Positions 26,825-36,025 of a stretch of DNA of 64,000 nucleotides are shown one piece after another. Position 1 is the first letter of the stretch, and each line of letters begins with the position of its first letter. The translations under genes and the position numbers were made by a program. The notes below the pieces were generated by a model. That model saw only the letters and a list, made by a program, of their open reading frames with translations. It was not told the DNA's origin and searched no databases. This DNA is from Kiloniellales bacterium (lineage in GTDB: Bacteria; Pseudomonadota; Alphaproteobacteria; Kiloniellales; JAKSDN01). The stretch is taken from contig JANQLT010000211.1 of the NCBI GenBank assembly GCA_028280455.1, forward strand, positions 1 to 64,000, read 5' to 3'.

Positions 26825-29259
26825 CGGCCCAAACGCAGAAGATCTTGGCGAAGGCTGCAGATGGGCAAGCGCTCTCGGCCGCGGCGCTGCTTGTCCTCGC
26901 CGAGAGCGCGGAGACGGCCGAGCTGACCGAGGTGGCTGCCGCGCTCCGTGACCGGGGCCACGGCAGCATCGTCAGCTACTCGCGCAAGGTGTTCATCCCG
27001 CTGACCCAGCTCTGCCGAGATGTCTGCCACTATTGCACCTTCGCCAAGGCGCCGCGCGATCTGCGGCGGCCCTATCTGACGCCGGACGAGGCCGTCGCCA
27101 TTGCACAAGCCGGCGCCGAGGCCGGCTGCAAGGAAGCGCTCTTCACCCTGGGTGATAGACCGGAGTTGCGCTATCGGGCGGCCGCGGACGAGCTCTCGCG
27201 TCTGGGCTACGACACGACGATCGACTACCTGGCCGCCGTCGCCGAGCAGGTGCACCGCGAGACAGGCCTCTTGCCCCACCTGAATCCGGGCGTGATGAGC
27301 CGGGAGCAGTTGGCTCGATTGCGTCAGGTCTCGGTCTCCATGGGCCTGATGCTCGAATCCGCGTCCGACCGGCTCTGCGAACGCGGTGGTCCCCATTTCG
27401 GCAGCCCCGACAAGCGGCCTGCTCTGCGCCTCGACACTATCCGCCAGGCGGGAGCCCTGCGGATACCCTTCACGTCGGGAATCCTGATCGGCATCGGCGA
27501 GACCACGCGGGAACGCCTCGAAGCGCTGCTCCGACTGAGAGAGCTGCAGGACGAATTCGGGCATCTGCAAGAGATCATCATCCAGAACTTCCGTGCGAAG
27601 CCTGGCACGATCATGGCCAACGCGCCGGAGCCGAGCCTGGAGGATTTGCGCCGGACTATCGCGCTGGCCCGTCTGGTGTTCGGCCCCGAGATGACCATTC
27701 AAGCGCCGCCGAACCTCTCGCCGGGCGAGGAGGCGGCGTTGATCGCCACGGGCTTGAACGACTGGGGCGGCGTCTCGCCCGTAACGCGCGACCACGTGAA
27801 TCCGGAGCGTCCCTGGCCCCATCTCGACGCGCTGGCCCGCCGCACGGCGGCGGCAGGCAAGACGCTGACGGAGCGCCTGGCGATCTATCCCGCCTATGTG
27901 CGGGCCGCCGATGATTGGCTCGACCCGGCGATGCTCGTCGCCGTGCGGCGGGCGAGCGATGCGGCGGGCTTCACCCATGACGGTGACTGGTTTGCGGGGA
28001 CCGAGACGCCCCCGCCACGGCGGCGCGACATCGGCGGGCGAGGAGCCTTGGACGCGATTGTTGCGCGGGCGCTCGATGGCAAGGACCTCGGCGAGGACGA
28101 CGTCGTCCGGCTCTTCACGGCCCGCGGCAGCGCCGTGGAGGAGGTCTGCGAGGCTGCCGATGGGCTGCGGCGCAAGGCATGCGGCGACCGGGTCGGCTAC
28201 GTGGTCAACCGGAACATCAACTACACAAACGTCTGCACCTACAAATGCGGCTTTTGTGCCTTCTCAAAGGGACGCACGGCTGAGCATCTGCGGGGCCGGC
28301 CCTATCTGTTGGACTTGGAGGAGATCGCCCGCCGCACGGCAGAGGCCTGGGAGCGCGGTGCCACGGAGGTCTGCCTGCAGGGCGGCATCCATCCCGAATT
28401 CACGGGCGAGACCTATCTCGCCGTTTGTCGCGCGGTCAAGCAGGCCGCGCCCGATATCCACATCCACGCTTTCAGCCCTTTGGAGGTCCATCACGGATCA
28501 ACGACCCTGGGCCTGCCGGTGGCCGCATTCCTGGAGCGGCTGATGGATGTCGGCCTCGGCTCGCTGCCCGGCACCGCGGCGGAGATCCTTGACGACGAGG
28601 TGCGGGCGATCATCTGTCCCGACAAGCTCGACACCGGCACGTGGCTGCAGGTCATGGAGGCGGCCCACGGTCTTGGCTTGCGGACGACGGCGACGGTCAT
28701 GTTCGGCCATGTGGAGCGGGTGGAGCACTGGGCGCGCCATTTGCTGCGCCTGCGCGCGTTGCAGGCCCGCACCGGCGGCTTCACCGAGTTCGTGCCCTTG
28801 CCCTTCGTGCATATGGAAGCGCCGCTCTTCCTGAAGGGCCGCTGCAGGCGCGGGCCGACCTATCGCGAGGCGGTGCTCATGCACGCCGTGGCACGCCTCG
28901 CGTTGCATCCCTATCTCGACAACATCCAGACCTCCTGGGTTAAGATGGGCGGCGCGGGCGCGTCGGCCTGCTTGAGGGCGGGGGCCAACGACCTTGGCGG
29001 CACCTTGATGAACGAGATCATCACGCGGTCGGCCGGTGCGCGGCATGGCCAGGAGATGACGCCCGCGAGCATGGAGGCCACAGCCAGGACGCTGGACCGC
29101 CAGCCATTCCAACGGACAACGCTCTATGGCGAGGCCCCACAAGAGCGGCAGGACGCGGCGAAGACCGCCAAGGACCTCTTGCCGACCGGCAACAGGCCGG
29201 CGACCGGCCGGGACCGCAGCGACCTGCTCATGAAAGGGGCTGTCGGGGAGATCGCCTGA
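26821..29259 (+). CDS. fbiC: Bifunctional FO synthase (fused CofG-CofH)
   Basis: An 812-residue double radical-SAM enzyme making the deazaflavin FO from tyrosine and the riboflavin precursor 5-amino-6-ribitylamino-uracil. The CofG half has the cluster motif C65-x3-C69-x2-C72 (CRDVCHYC); the CofH half has C472-x3-C476-x2-C479 (CTYKCGFC). Both halves are full length, joined around residue 380-430. This fusion is the FbiC form. It is the last gene of the long operon and converges with the TAXI-TRAP permease 13 bases away. With cofC, cofD and cofE it completes F420 synthesis within the window. Confidence 0.95.
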   Translation: MTAQTQKILAKAADGQALSAAALLVLAESAETAELTEVAAALRDRGHGSIVSYSRKVFIPLTQLCRDVCHYCTFAKAPRDLRRPYLTPDEAVAIAQAGAEAGCKEALFTLGDRPELRYRAAADELSRLGYDTTIDYLAAVAEQVHRETGLLPHLNPGVMSREQLARLRQVSVSMGLMLESASDRLCERGGPHFGSPDKRPALRLDTIRQAGALRIPFTSGILIGIGETTRERLEALLRLRELQDEFGHLQEIIIQNFRAKPGTIMANAPEPSLEDLRRTIALARLVFGPEMTIQAPPNLSPGEEAALIATGLNDWGGVSPVTRDHVNPERPWPHLDALARRTAAAGKTLTERLAIYPAYVRAADDWLDPAMLVAVRRASDAAGFTHDGDWFAGTETPPPRRRDIGGRGALDAIVARALDGKDLGEDDVVRLFTARGSAVEEVCEAADGLRRKACGDRVGYVVNRNINYTNVCTYKCGFCAFSKGRTAEHLRGRPYLLDLEEIARRTAEAWERGATEVCLQGGIHPEFTGETYLAVCRAVKQAAPDIHIHAFSPLEVHHGSTTLGLPVAAFLERLMDVGLGSLPGTAAEILDDEVRAIICPDKLDTGTWLQVMEAAHGLGLRTTATVMFGHVERVEHWARHLLRLRALQARTGGFTEFVPLPFVHMEAPLFLKGRCRRGPTYREAVLMHAVARLALHPYLDNIQTSWVKMGGAGASACLRAGANDLGGTLMNEIITRSAGARHGQEMTPASMEATARTLDRQPFQRTTLYGEAPQERQDAAKTAKDLLPTGNRPATGRDRSDLLMKGAVGEIA

Positions 29260-29272
29260 TCCCCTGCCGGCC

Positions 29273-31153
29273 TCAGGTGGGCTGTTCGCCGCCTCTGCTC
29301 CGATAGCGCAGCATCGTCACGCCGCAGGTCACGGCCGCGATCCCGACGCCTATGGCCTGCACGCGAAGGTCCGGCCAGATGATGCAGCCGCCCGCGACGG
29401 CCGCGAGGATCCGCTCCGGCCAGGTCATACGTGACAGGGCCCAGCCTTGAATGGCCGCGATCAGGAAGAGAGAGCCGACGGCCACGGCGAGGGTGCCGAG
29501 GATGATCCCGACGGGCGTCTCGAGCAGCAGCAGGCCCGGCTCGGCCACGATCAGGAAGGGCAGGAGATAGGCGACCACCGCCATCTTCACGCCGATGAAG
29601 GCGGTTTCCCAAATGTTGGCGCCGGCCACCTGCGCGCCGGCGAAGATCGCCAGGCAGACCGGTGGCGTGATGTGCGACAGCAGCGCGAAGTAGAAGACGA
29701 ACATATTCGCGACGAAGATGTCGACCCCGTGGGCGGTGAGCGCCGGCACGCCGACCACGGAGACCAGGATGAAGGCGGCCACCGTGTTCATGCCCATCCC
29801 GAGGACCAGGCAGGCCAGGCCGACCATGACCATGGCCGCGAACAAGGAGTCGCCCGACAGGGTGATGATGGCGCTGCTGATGTTGAGGCCGAGGCCGGTG
29901 ATCAGGAATCCGCCGATGATGAAGCCGACCGCCGCGCAGGTCAGGACGATCAACACCGAGTTGCGGGCGCCGGACTCCAGCGCCTGGAAGATCTCCCGCG
30001 GCCCGAGCCGGGTCTCCTTGCGCAGCCAGGAGATCACGATGGTGAAGACGATCGCGAAGAAGGCGGCGCGGACCGGTGAGAAGCCGTAGATCAGGCAGCC
30101 GATCAGCACCAGGAGCGGCGAGAGGAGATGGCCGCCCTGGAGCATCACCTTGGTGAAGCTCGGCTTGTCGCCCCTGTCGATGCCCTTGAGCCCGGTCTTG
30201 TGCGCTTCGAGGTGGATGAACCAGATCAGGCCGCCGAAGTAGAGCGCGGCCGGGATCAGGCTGGCGATGGCGACCTGGATGTAGGGAACGCTGCTGTAGG
30301 CGGCCAGAATGAAGGCCGTGGCGCCGAGGATCGGCGGCATGATCTGGCCGCCGTTGGATGCGAGGGCCTCGACCGCGCCGGCGACGCTGGGCCGATAGCC
30401 GACCCGCTTCATCATGGGAATGGTGAACTGGCCGGTAGTGTAGACGTTGGCCACCGTCGAGCCGGTGACCGAGCCGATCAGGCCGGAGGAGAAGATCGCG
30501 ACCTTCGCCGGGCCGCCCCGCGTATGGCCGGCGATGCTATTCGCCATGTCGATGAAGAAGTCGGCGACTCCGGCGCGCTCGGCGAAGGCGCCGAAGATGA
30601 TGAAGAGAATGATGTAGGTCGCCGCCACGCCCAGCGCGACACCCCAGATGCCGTTGTCGGTCAGGTAGAGGTAGTCGAGCATGTGCTCGAAGGTGAAACC
30701 CCGGTGGCGCAGGGCATCGATCGGGATGTGCTCACCCCAATAGGTGTAGGAGAGCGCCAGGAGGGCGACGACCACCAGGGGCCAGCCGAGGACCCGCCGC
30801 GTCGCCTCGAGGATCAGCAGGGTCGCCAGGACCGCGAAGAGGACCTCCACTTCGCTCATGGCGAAGCTCGGGGTCATCGGCCAACGGTTGGCGAGATAGT
30901 CGTTGTTGATGGTGATGTAGCCGATGATCGGGATCGAGATGAGCGCGAGAGCCCAATCGTAGAGCGGCGGTGGCCCGTCCTTCGAAATGCGCCTCGAGGC
31001 GCGAATTGTCAGAAAGGCGATGACCAGGGAGAGCAGCACCGGCACGGAGCGCTGCACATAGGGATGAAAGGTGCCGAAATAGGCCGCATAGAGATGGAAG
31101 CAGGCCATCCCGACGGCGCTAATCCGGACGACCTGCTCCGCGATCTGCTTCAT
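29273..31153 (-). CDS. TRAP transporter permease, 4TM/12TM fusion (TAXI type)
   Basis: A 626-residue multi-spanning membrane protein joining the small DctQ-like and large DctM-like subunits, the form that accompanies TAXI binding proteins. I start at the ATG at 31153 (MKQIAEQVVRISAVGMA); the frame is open further upstream only as a shadow. Conserved DctM-like stretches include SGLIGSVTGSTVANVYTTGQFTIPMMKRVGY and GGQIMPPILGATAFILA, here cited as two short blocks. No clear ribosome binding site is seen. The gene for its binding protein is 61 bases upstream with a hairpin between them. Confidence 0.9.
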   Translation of the reverse strand: MKQIAEQVVRISAVGMACFHLYAAYFGTFHPYVQRSVPVLLSLVIAFLTIRASRRISKDGPPPLYDWALALISIPIIGYITINNDYLANRWPMTPSFAMSEVEVLFAVLATLLILEATRRVLGWPLVVVALLALSYTYWGEHIPIDALRHRGFTFEHMLDYLYLTDNGIWGVALGVAATYIILFIIFGAFAERAGVADFFIDMANSIAGHTRGGPAKVAIFSSGLIGSVTGSTVANVYTTGQFTIPMMKRVGYRPSVAGAVEALASNGGQIMPPILGATAFILAAYSSVPYIQVAIASLIPAALYFGGLIWFIHLEAHKTGLKGIDRGDKPSFTKVMLQGGHLLSPLLVLIGCLIYGFSPVRAAFFAIVFTIVISWLRKETRLGPREIFQALESGARNSVLIVLTCAAVGFIIGGFLITGLGLNISSAIITLSGDSLFAAMVMVGLACLVLGMGMNTVAAFILVSVVGVPALTAHGVDIFVANMFVFYFALLSHITPPVCLAIFAGAQVAGANIWETAFIGVKMAVVAYLLPFLIVAEPGLLLLETPVGIILGTLAVAVGSLFLIAAIQGWALSRMTWPERILAAVAGGCIIWPDLRVQAIGVGIAAVTCGVTMLRYRSRGGEQPT

Positions 31154-31167
31154 GATTGTTGCTGCTC

Positions 31168-31197
31168 GGCGCCCCGCACGACCGAGAGCGGGGCGCC
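31168..31197 (-). promoter_or_regulatory. Intercistronic hairpin between TAXI binding protein and permease genes
   Basis: A perfect 10-base-pair stem, GGCGCCCCGC (31168-31177) with GCGGGGCGCC (31188-31197), and a 10-base loop. It lies in the 61-base spacer. There is no T-run after it on the minus strand, so a stabilising or attenuating role is more likely than full termination. Confidence 0.6.
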
Positions 31198-31214
31198 GTT
31201 GCCAGACAGTGCGG

Positions 31215-32231
31215 TCAGGGCATGTAGCCCATTTCCTTGTAGTAGCGCTCGGCACCCGGATGCAGCGGCACGATGCCGACGTTCTTCCAGGCCACCTCCG
31301 GCTGGTAGAAGCTGTGCATCCGATGCACCTCCCAGAAGGCTTCCTTGTGATCGGCCAGGGCCTTGGTCATCTTGTAGACGAGCTCCTCGTCCATGTCGGT
31401 CCTGACGCCGAAGGTGAGGATGGTCGCCGGTGACCAATAGGCCTCGTTCTCGCCATTGTTGTCGGCATAGACGCCGGCCGGCACCTCCATCATGTCCTGG
31501 CCAAACTTCTTCGAGACGCTCTCGGCCACCTCCTTGCTGATCGGCAGCAGGCGGAAGGGCTTTCTGGAGCCGAGCTCGATGTACTTGGAGTGCGGGAAGT
31601 AGGAGCCGCCCGTGAACCACATGTCGAGCTGGCCGTCCATCATCATGCGGACGCCTTCGCCGAGCGACGTGAAGACCATCTTGCCGCCCCAGTCGCCGAC
31701 GCTGTCTTCCGTGATGCCGTAGGCTTCCAGCAAGGCAAGCGCTTGCGCGGTGGCGAGCTGGTGGCGCTCGAACATGCCGATCCGCAAGCCCGCCTTCTTC
31801 TCGACGATCTCTTCGAAGGTCTTGATCCCGGCGGACTCGACGATCACCGCCTGTGCGGCACCCGGCTCTCGGATCGCGGCCAGCATCCGGAAATCGTACT
31901 TCTTGCCGGTCGGCCCGGTGCCCGTGTAGGCCATGCTGGCCAAGGCGTTCTCGAGCACGGCCACATCGGCAAGCTTGGCGGTAGGATCCAAGCGCTCGAC
32001 GTTCGTCCAGCCGCCTCCGGGTATGACTGTCGTCGCCACGCCGGGCACGTCTGCCTTTATGTACTCGGCGAAAGCGGCGGCCGCCTTGAAGTAGCCGCCT
32101 CCGGGAGAGCCTGCCGTGAGGGTTATCGTGTCGCCGGCCCAGGCAGAACCCGACACACCGAATGCAAGTAGTGAGGCCCCAAGGAAAACTCGCCTACTGA
32201 TAGGGCCGACGCCGCGCAGCGATCGCGTCAT
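31215..32231 (-). CDS. TAXI-family TRAP transporter substrate-binding protein
   Basis: A 338-residue periplasmic binding protein. The N-terminus has the twin-arginine motif SRRVFLGAS followed by a hydrophobic stretch and SAWA cleavage near residue 32, so export may use Tat. The mature part begins ITLTAGSPGGGYFKAA, the typical TAXI start, and contains MFTGGSYFPHSKYIEL-like ligand segments around the middle. AGGGAG precedes the ATG by eight bases. The promoter region upstream carries an element shared with the FAD oxidoreductase promoter (32437-32481 and 33404-33448). Confidence 0.9.
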   Translation of the reverse strand: MTRSLRGVGPISRRVFLGASLLAFGVSGSAWAGDTITLTAGSPGGGYFKAAAAFAEYIKADVPGVATTVIPGGGWTNVERLDPTAKLADVAVLENALASMAYTGTGPTGKKYDFRMLAAIREPGAAQAVIVESAGIKTFEEIVEKKAGLRIGMFERHQLATAQALALLEAYGITEDSVGDWGGKMVFTSLGEGVRMMMDGQLDMWFTGGSYFPHSKYIELGSRKPFRLLPISKEVAESVSKKFGQDMMEVPAGVYADNNGENEAYWSPATILTFGVRTDMDEELVYKMTKALADHKEAFWEVHRMHSFYQPEVAWKNVGIVPLHPGAERYYKEMGYMP

Positions 32232-32413
32232 TGCTCGATCTCCCTGTTCTTCTGGTGTTTCTCACACCTCCGTAAACTGCGATTGCGCCTGCATGCTCTG
32301 ACACCCTCGGCGTGACCGTTCGCGGCCTTGCAACCAAAAAAGCGCTGGATCCGAAAGCGTTACGCCGTTCCCGTCTTTTGCGGGCCAAGCCGTTGGACAG
32401 GCGATAAGGACTT

Positions 32414-32481
32414 ATTGATCCAGGATTTCAGGTATCAGGCAATTTCAAAAATTGAATGGCTTTCATATAGACAATCTATGG
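32414..32481 (-). promoter_or_regulatory. TAXI operon promoter with LysR-type element (site A)
   Basis: Read on the minus strand: CCATAGATT (32473-32481), 20 bases, ATTTTTGAA (32444-32452), one base, then TTGCCT (32437-32442) as -35 and a weak ATCAAT (32414-32419) 17 bases later. Within the spacer and left box ATAGA-CAA-TCTAT (32468-32480) is an inverted repeat. Both boxes and their spacing recur exactly in front of the divergent FAD oxidoreductase. Placement just upstream of -35 fits a LysR-type activator. The rest of 32232-32510 shows no gene. Confidence 0.55.
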
Positions 32482-32510
32482 ATTGAATTCCGCCTGCTGC
32501 CCCATGCGGC

Positions 32511-33407
32511 TTAGCCTCGGCTCGGCGTTTGCAGGTCGCGCGCGACCTCGAGGAAGGCGCCGATGGACTGACTGTTCACGCGCTCCGTCAAACAGGCGAT
32601 GTCCACGCGCATGCCGCTCTTGCTGCCGGCGATGGGCAGCTTGACGACGAGCTGCTCCGGCAAGAAACCCTCGTCGCAGATCGTCCCCACGCCCACGTTC
32701 TGAGCGACGGCCGCGAGCACGCCTTCGCGGCCGCCGATTTCCATCACATCGTGGCAATAGACGCCGGCGTCTTCGAGAGCGTCTTCCAAGATCCGGCGCG
32801 CCTCGGAGCGCGGCTCGCGAATGATCAGGTTTTGCCCGGCAAGCTCCTTGAGGCGGATCGATTTCCGCCTGGCCCAGGGGTGCGCCCGGGAGACGATGAT
32901 GGCGAGCCGCGACCAACGATAGGCCTGGGTGTAGATCTCCGGCCGCTGGTCCTGGCAGCCGAAAACGGCAATGTCCAGATTGTGCTCCAGCAAGTCGGCC
33001 TGCAGCGTGGCGGAGTTGGCGAATCGCACCGAGACCTCGAGTCCGGGATAGCGTCGATTGAATTCGGCGAGGATCTCGACGACCTCGTAGGGACCGTAGG
33101 CCCCGAGCCTGAGCGAGCCGGTCTTCAAGCCCTGCACTGCTTCGAGGTACTCGATGGCCTCCTGCTGTCTGGCATACATGAGCCTCAGGTGATCGAGCAG
33201 TCTGCGGCCCGTGTCGGTCAGGGTCACCCCGCGTGCGTGGCGGTGAAACAGCTCCACGCCATAGAGCTCCTCCAAGGCTTTCACCTGTGTTGTCACGGTC
33301 GGCTGGCTGACGTTGAGCGACTTGGCGGCAGCGGTGAAGCTGCCGGCCGTCGCCACGGCGTGAAAGGCGCGGGCGTGAGTTGACGACATGGACGGCTGTT
33401 TTGCCAT
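32511..33407 (-). CDS. LysR-family transcriptional regulator
   Basis: A regulator of about 298 residues. The helix-turn-helix is ARAFHAVATAGSFTAAAKSL with NVSQPTVTTQVKALEE; the C-terminal part is the usual periplasmic-binding-like effector domain (GSLRLGAYGPYEVVEIL, then GVGTICDEGF). Start is taken at 33407 (MAKQPS), though ATGs at 33389 and 33434 are possible; none has a good ribosome site. It is transcribed toward the TAXI genes and away from the FAD oxidoreductase. The shared element on both sides makes it the likely regulator of both. Confidence 0.9.
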   Translation of the reverse strand: MAKQPSMSSTHARAFHAVATAGSFTAAAKSLNVSQPTVTTQVKALEELYGVELFHRHARGVTLTDTGRRLLDHLRLMYARQQEAIEYLEAVQGLKTGSLRLGAYGPYEVVEILAEFNRRYPGLEVSVRFANSATLQADLLEHNLDIAVFGCQDQRPEIYTQAYRWSRLAIIVSRAHPWARRKSIRLKELAGQNLIIREPRSEARRILEDALEDAGVYCHDVMEIGGREGVLAAVAQNVGVGTICDEGFLPEQLVVKLPIAGSKSGMRVDIACLTERVNSQSIGAFLEVARDLQTPSRG

Positions 33408-33448
33408 AGATTCAATGAATATCCTGAATAGCATTTTTGAATTTGATG
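33404..33448 (+). promoter_or_regulatory. LysR-type element before the FAD oxidoreductase (site B)
   Basis: On the plus strand: CCATAGATT (33404-33412), 20 bases, ATTTTTGAA (33433-33441), one base, then TTGATG (33443-33448). Boxes, spacer length and distance to the TTG hexamer equal those of site A. It also overlaps the presumed start codon of lysR, so binding would repress lysR while activating the plus-strand genes, the usual LysR pattern. No good -10 was found downstream. Confidence 0.5.
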
Positions 33449-33546
33449 TATAGCTCGGGCATGATGAGACTGCAACGCAACGGCGTTCTATCTCGACCGA
33501 TGGCGCTCGGGATGTCGCCGCGGAGGGAATTGGCTGGGGCAGCAGC

Positions 33547-35109
33547 ATGGTGCGTGTCGGCGGCAACGGGCGAGCGTTGGATACCTGGGATGCGATCTAC
33601 GACGTCGTCGTCGTCGGCTACGGCTATGCGGGTGCCATCGCGGCGATCGAGGCCAGTGATAGCGGCAGCGACGTCCTCGTCCTCGAAAAGATGCCCCAGC
33701 CGGGCGGCATCTCGATTTGCTCCGGCGGTAACGTCCGGACCGCGGAAGATGCCGAGCTCGCCTTCGCCTATTTGAAGGAAACCTGCGCCGGGACGACGCC
33801 CGACGACGTGCTCCAGGCGCTGGCCGAAGGCATGACCGAGGTCGTCGGCTACTTCGAGCGACTGGCGTCGGTCAACGGCGCCAAGCTCGACAGTCGATTG
33901 GCGGCCGGCAACTATCCTTTCCCGGGACTCGATACCTTCGGCTACGTCAGCATCGGCGAGGTGCCCGGCTTCGACGCCGCGGCCAGCTATCCTCACGTCA
34001 GCAGCTATCTGCCGGCCCACCGCGCGGCGGGTATCAGGCTTTTCAAAGTCATCGAGGACAACATCGCGCAGCGCGATATCTCCGTTTGGCTCGAATCGCC
34101 GGCCCTGCGCCTTCTCACCGGGCCGGACGAGGAGGTCTGCGGCCTGGTCGTCGGCACCAAGCACGGCGAGCTGCGGGTGAAAGCGCGGCAGGGTGTCGTC
34201 TTGGCGTCCGGCGGCTTCGAGGCGAGCGCCGAGATTCAGCATCAGCATTGGCAAGAGAAGCCGGTGCTCTTGGCCGCCTTTCGGGGCAGCACGGGCGACG
34301 GCATCCGCATGGCTCAGGAGCTGGGAGCCGATCTCTGGCACATGTGGAACTACCATGGCACCTACGGCTTCAAGCACCCGGACCCCGACTATCCCTACGG
34401 CATCCGCCTGAAACGTCTACCCGACTGGATACCCGGCCGGCCGCCGCGCAGCGACGTCAAGATGCCGTGGATCCTGGTCGATCAGAAGGGGCGGCGCTTC
34501 ATGAACGAGTATCCGCCCTATCTGCAGGACACCGCCTACCGGCCGATGGCGCTCTACGATCCGATGACGCAGAGCTATCCGCGCATTCCGGCCTATCTTC
34601 TGATCGACCAGGAGGCTCACGGCACCTTTCCGCTCTGCTCGCCGACCTTCAACGACCGCGAGCTGAGCTTCGAGTATAGCCCGGAGAGCTTGAAGGACCT
34701 GGAAGACCGGATCGTTCGTCGGGCTAACTCCCTGGCCGACTTGGCGGCGAAGCTCGGTGTCGAGGAGGCGATCCTCGGCGAGACGCTGAATCGCTGGAAT
34801 GCATCCTGCGAGGCGGCCGAGGATGTGGACTTCGGCCGGCCGCCGCCCTCCATGATGAAAGTGGCGACGCCTCCCTTCTACTACGCCGAGGTCTGGCCGA
34901 TCTGCTCGAACACGCACGGTGGGCCCGTGCACAACGCCCGGCAACAGGTCCTGAACGCCTTCAAGGAGCCGATCCCCCGTCTCTATGCGGCGGGCGAGCT
35001 CGGCGGGGTCTTCGGTCATCTCTATCTCGCCGGCGGCAACATGGCGGAGTGCTTCGTCGGCGGCTGGACCGCGGGCCGAGAGGCGGCCGGTCTGGAGCCT
35101 CTGCAATGA
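33547..35109 (+). CDS. FAD-dependent oxidoreductase, fumarate reductase/KSTD-like
   Basis: A 520-residue flavoprotein of the FAD_binding_2 group (soluble fumarate reductase, ketosteroid dehydrogenase, urocanate reductase). The N-terminal FAD motif is DVVVVGYGYAGAIAAIEA with EKMPQPGGIS following; GVVLASGGFEA and the C-terminal RLYAAGELGGVFGHLYLAGGN block close the FAD site. There is no signal peptide or heme motif, so it is cytoplasmic. The family usually transfers electrons to or from a C=C bond next to a carbonyl. It heads the plus-strand genes with the second molybdenum hydroxylase, 40 bases away. Confidence 0.88.
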   Translation: MVRVGGNGRALDTWDAIYDVVVVGYGYAGAIAAIEASDSGSDVLVLEKMPQPGGISICSGGNVRTAEDAELAFAYLKETCAGTTPDDVLQALAEGMTEVVGYFERLASVNGAKLDSRLAAGNYPFPGLDTFGYVSIGEVPGFDAAASYPHVSSYLPAHRAAGIRLFKVIEDNIAQRDISVWLESPALRLLTGPDEEVCGLVVGTKHGELRVKARQGVVLASGGFEASAEIQHQHWQEKPVLLAAFRGSTGDGIRMAQELGADLWHMWNYHGTYGFKHPDPDYPYGIRLKRLPDWIPGRPPRSDVKMPWILVDQKGRRFMNEYPPYLQDTAYRPMALYDPMTQSYPRIPAYLLIDQEAHGTFPLCSPTFNDRELSFEYSPESLKDLEDRIVRRANSLADLAAKLGVEEAILGETLNRWNASCEAAEDVDFGRPPPSMMKVATPPFYYAEVWPICSNTHGGPVHNARQQVLNAFKEPIPRLYAAGELGGVFGHLYLAGGNMAECFVGGWTAGREAAGLEPLQ

Positions 35110-35149
35110 GCGGGCGGCCGTTCGGGCAGGCAGGAGGGGTCCGGGTGCC

Positions 35150-36025
35150 GTGAAGCCACCGCCGTTCCACTATCACGACCCGCAGGACTTGGACGGAGCG
35201 CTGGATCTGCTCGCGCGGCTGGAGAATGCCAAGGTCTTGGCTGGGGGTCAGTCGCTCATGCCGATGCTCAACATGCGCTTCGCCTTGCCCGACCATGTCA
35301 TCGACATCAATGCAATCGAGTCGCTGGCCTTCGTCCGAGAGTCCGGTTCACGCCTCGAGATCGGTGCCATGACGCGGCAGCACGACCTTGAGCGCTCGGC
35401 TCCGCTTCGGCGGCTTTGTCCCTTGATGGTGGAGGCGCTGGGCCAAGTCGGCCATCGAGCGACCCGCAACCGCGGCACCCTCGGTGGCAGCCTGTGCCAT
35501 CTCGATCCGGCCGCCGAGCTGCCGGTGGTGGCCGCGGCCCTCGACGCGACGATCCAGGTCAAGAGCAAGCAGGGCGGCCGCTCGATCGCCATGGCGGATT
35601 TCCCTGCCTTCTACATGACGCCGGCGATCGAGCCGGAAGAGCTTGTTACAGCGATCGAGTTCGAGCCTTGGCCGGCGGGCCATGGCCATGCCTTCATCGA
35701 GTTTGCACGGCGCCACGGCGACTTCGCGATCGTGGCCGCCGCCGCCATGCTCGAGCTCTCACCGGAGGGGACGATCAGCCGCGCCTCCGTCACCTTGGGT
35801 GGGGTCGGCACGGCGCCACTGCGCTGCCATGGCATCGAGGAGCAACTCCTCGGACAGCATGGCAGCGCCGCGCTCTTTCGCGAGGCGGCCGAGGCAAACC
35901 GCGGAATCGACGCGATGGACGATGTCCATGCCTCGACCCTCTATCGCCAACACCTGGCGGCCGAGCTCACCGGGCGGGCTCTCGCAACGGCCTTCGAGCG
36001 TGCTCAAGAGAGGGTCCCCGCATGA
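35150..36025 (+). CDS. Molybdenum hydroxylase FAD subunit (set 2, medium)
   Basis: A 291-residue CoxM/XdhB-type FAD subunit. The GTG at 35150 (VKPPPFHYHDP) is chosen because CAGGAGGGG lies ten bases before it and the family core starts there; open frame further upstream overlaps the flavoprotein. FAD motifs are KVLAGGQSLMPMLNMRFA and HRATRNRGTLGGSLCHLDPAAELP. Order here is M-S-L, unlike the L-M-S set at 17699-21512, so the two sets are not a simple local duplication. Confidence 0.9.
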   Translation: MKPPPFHYHDPQDLDGALDLLARLENAKVLAGGQSLMPMLNMRFALPDHVIDINAIESLAFVRESGSRLEIGAMTRQHDLERSAPLRRLCPLMVEALGQVGHRATRNRGTLGGSLCHLDPAAELPVVAAALDATIQVKSKQGGRSIAMADFPAFYMTPAIEPEELVTAIEFEPWPAGHGHAFIEFARRHGDFAIVAAAAMLELSPEGTISRASVTLGGVGTAPLRCHGIEEQLLGQHGSAALFREAAEANRGIDAMDDVHASTLYRQHLAAELTGRALATAFERAQERVPA

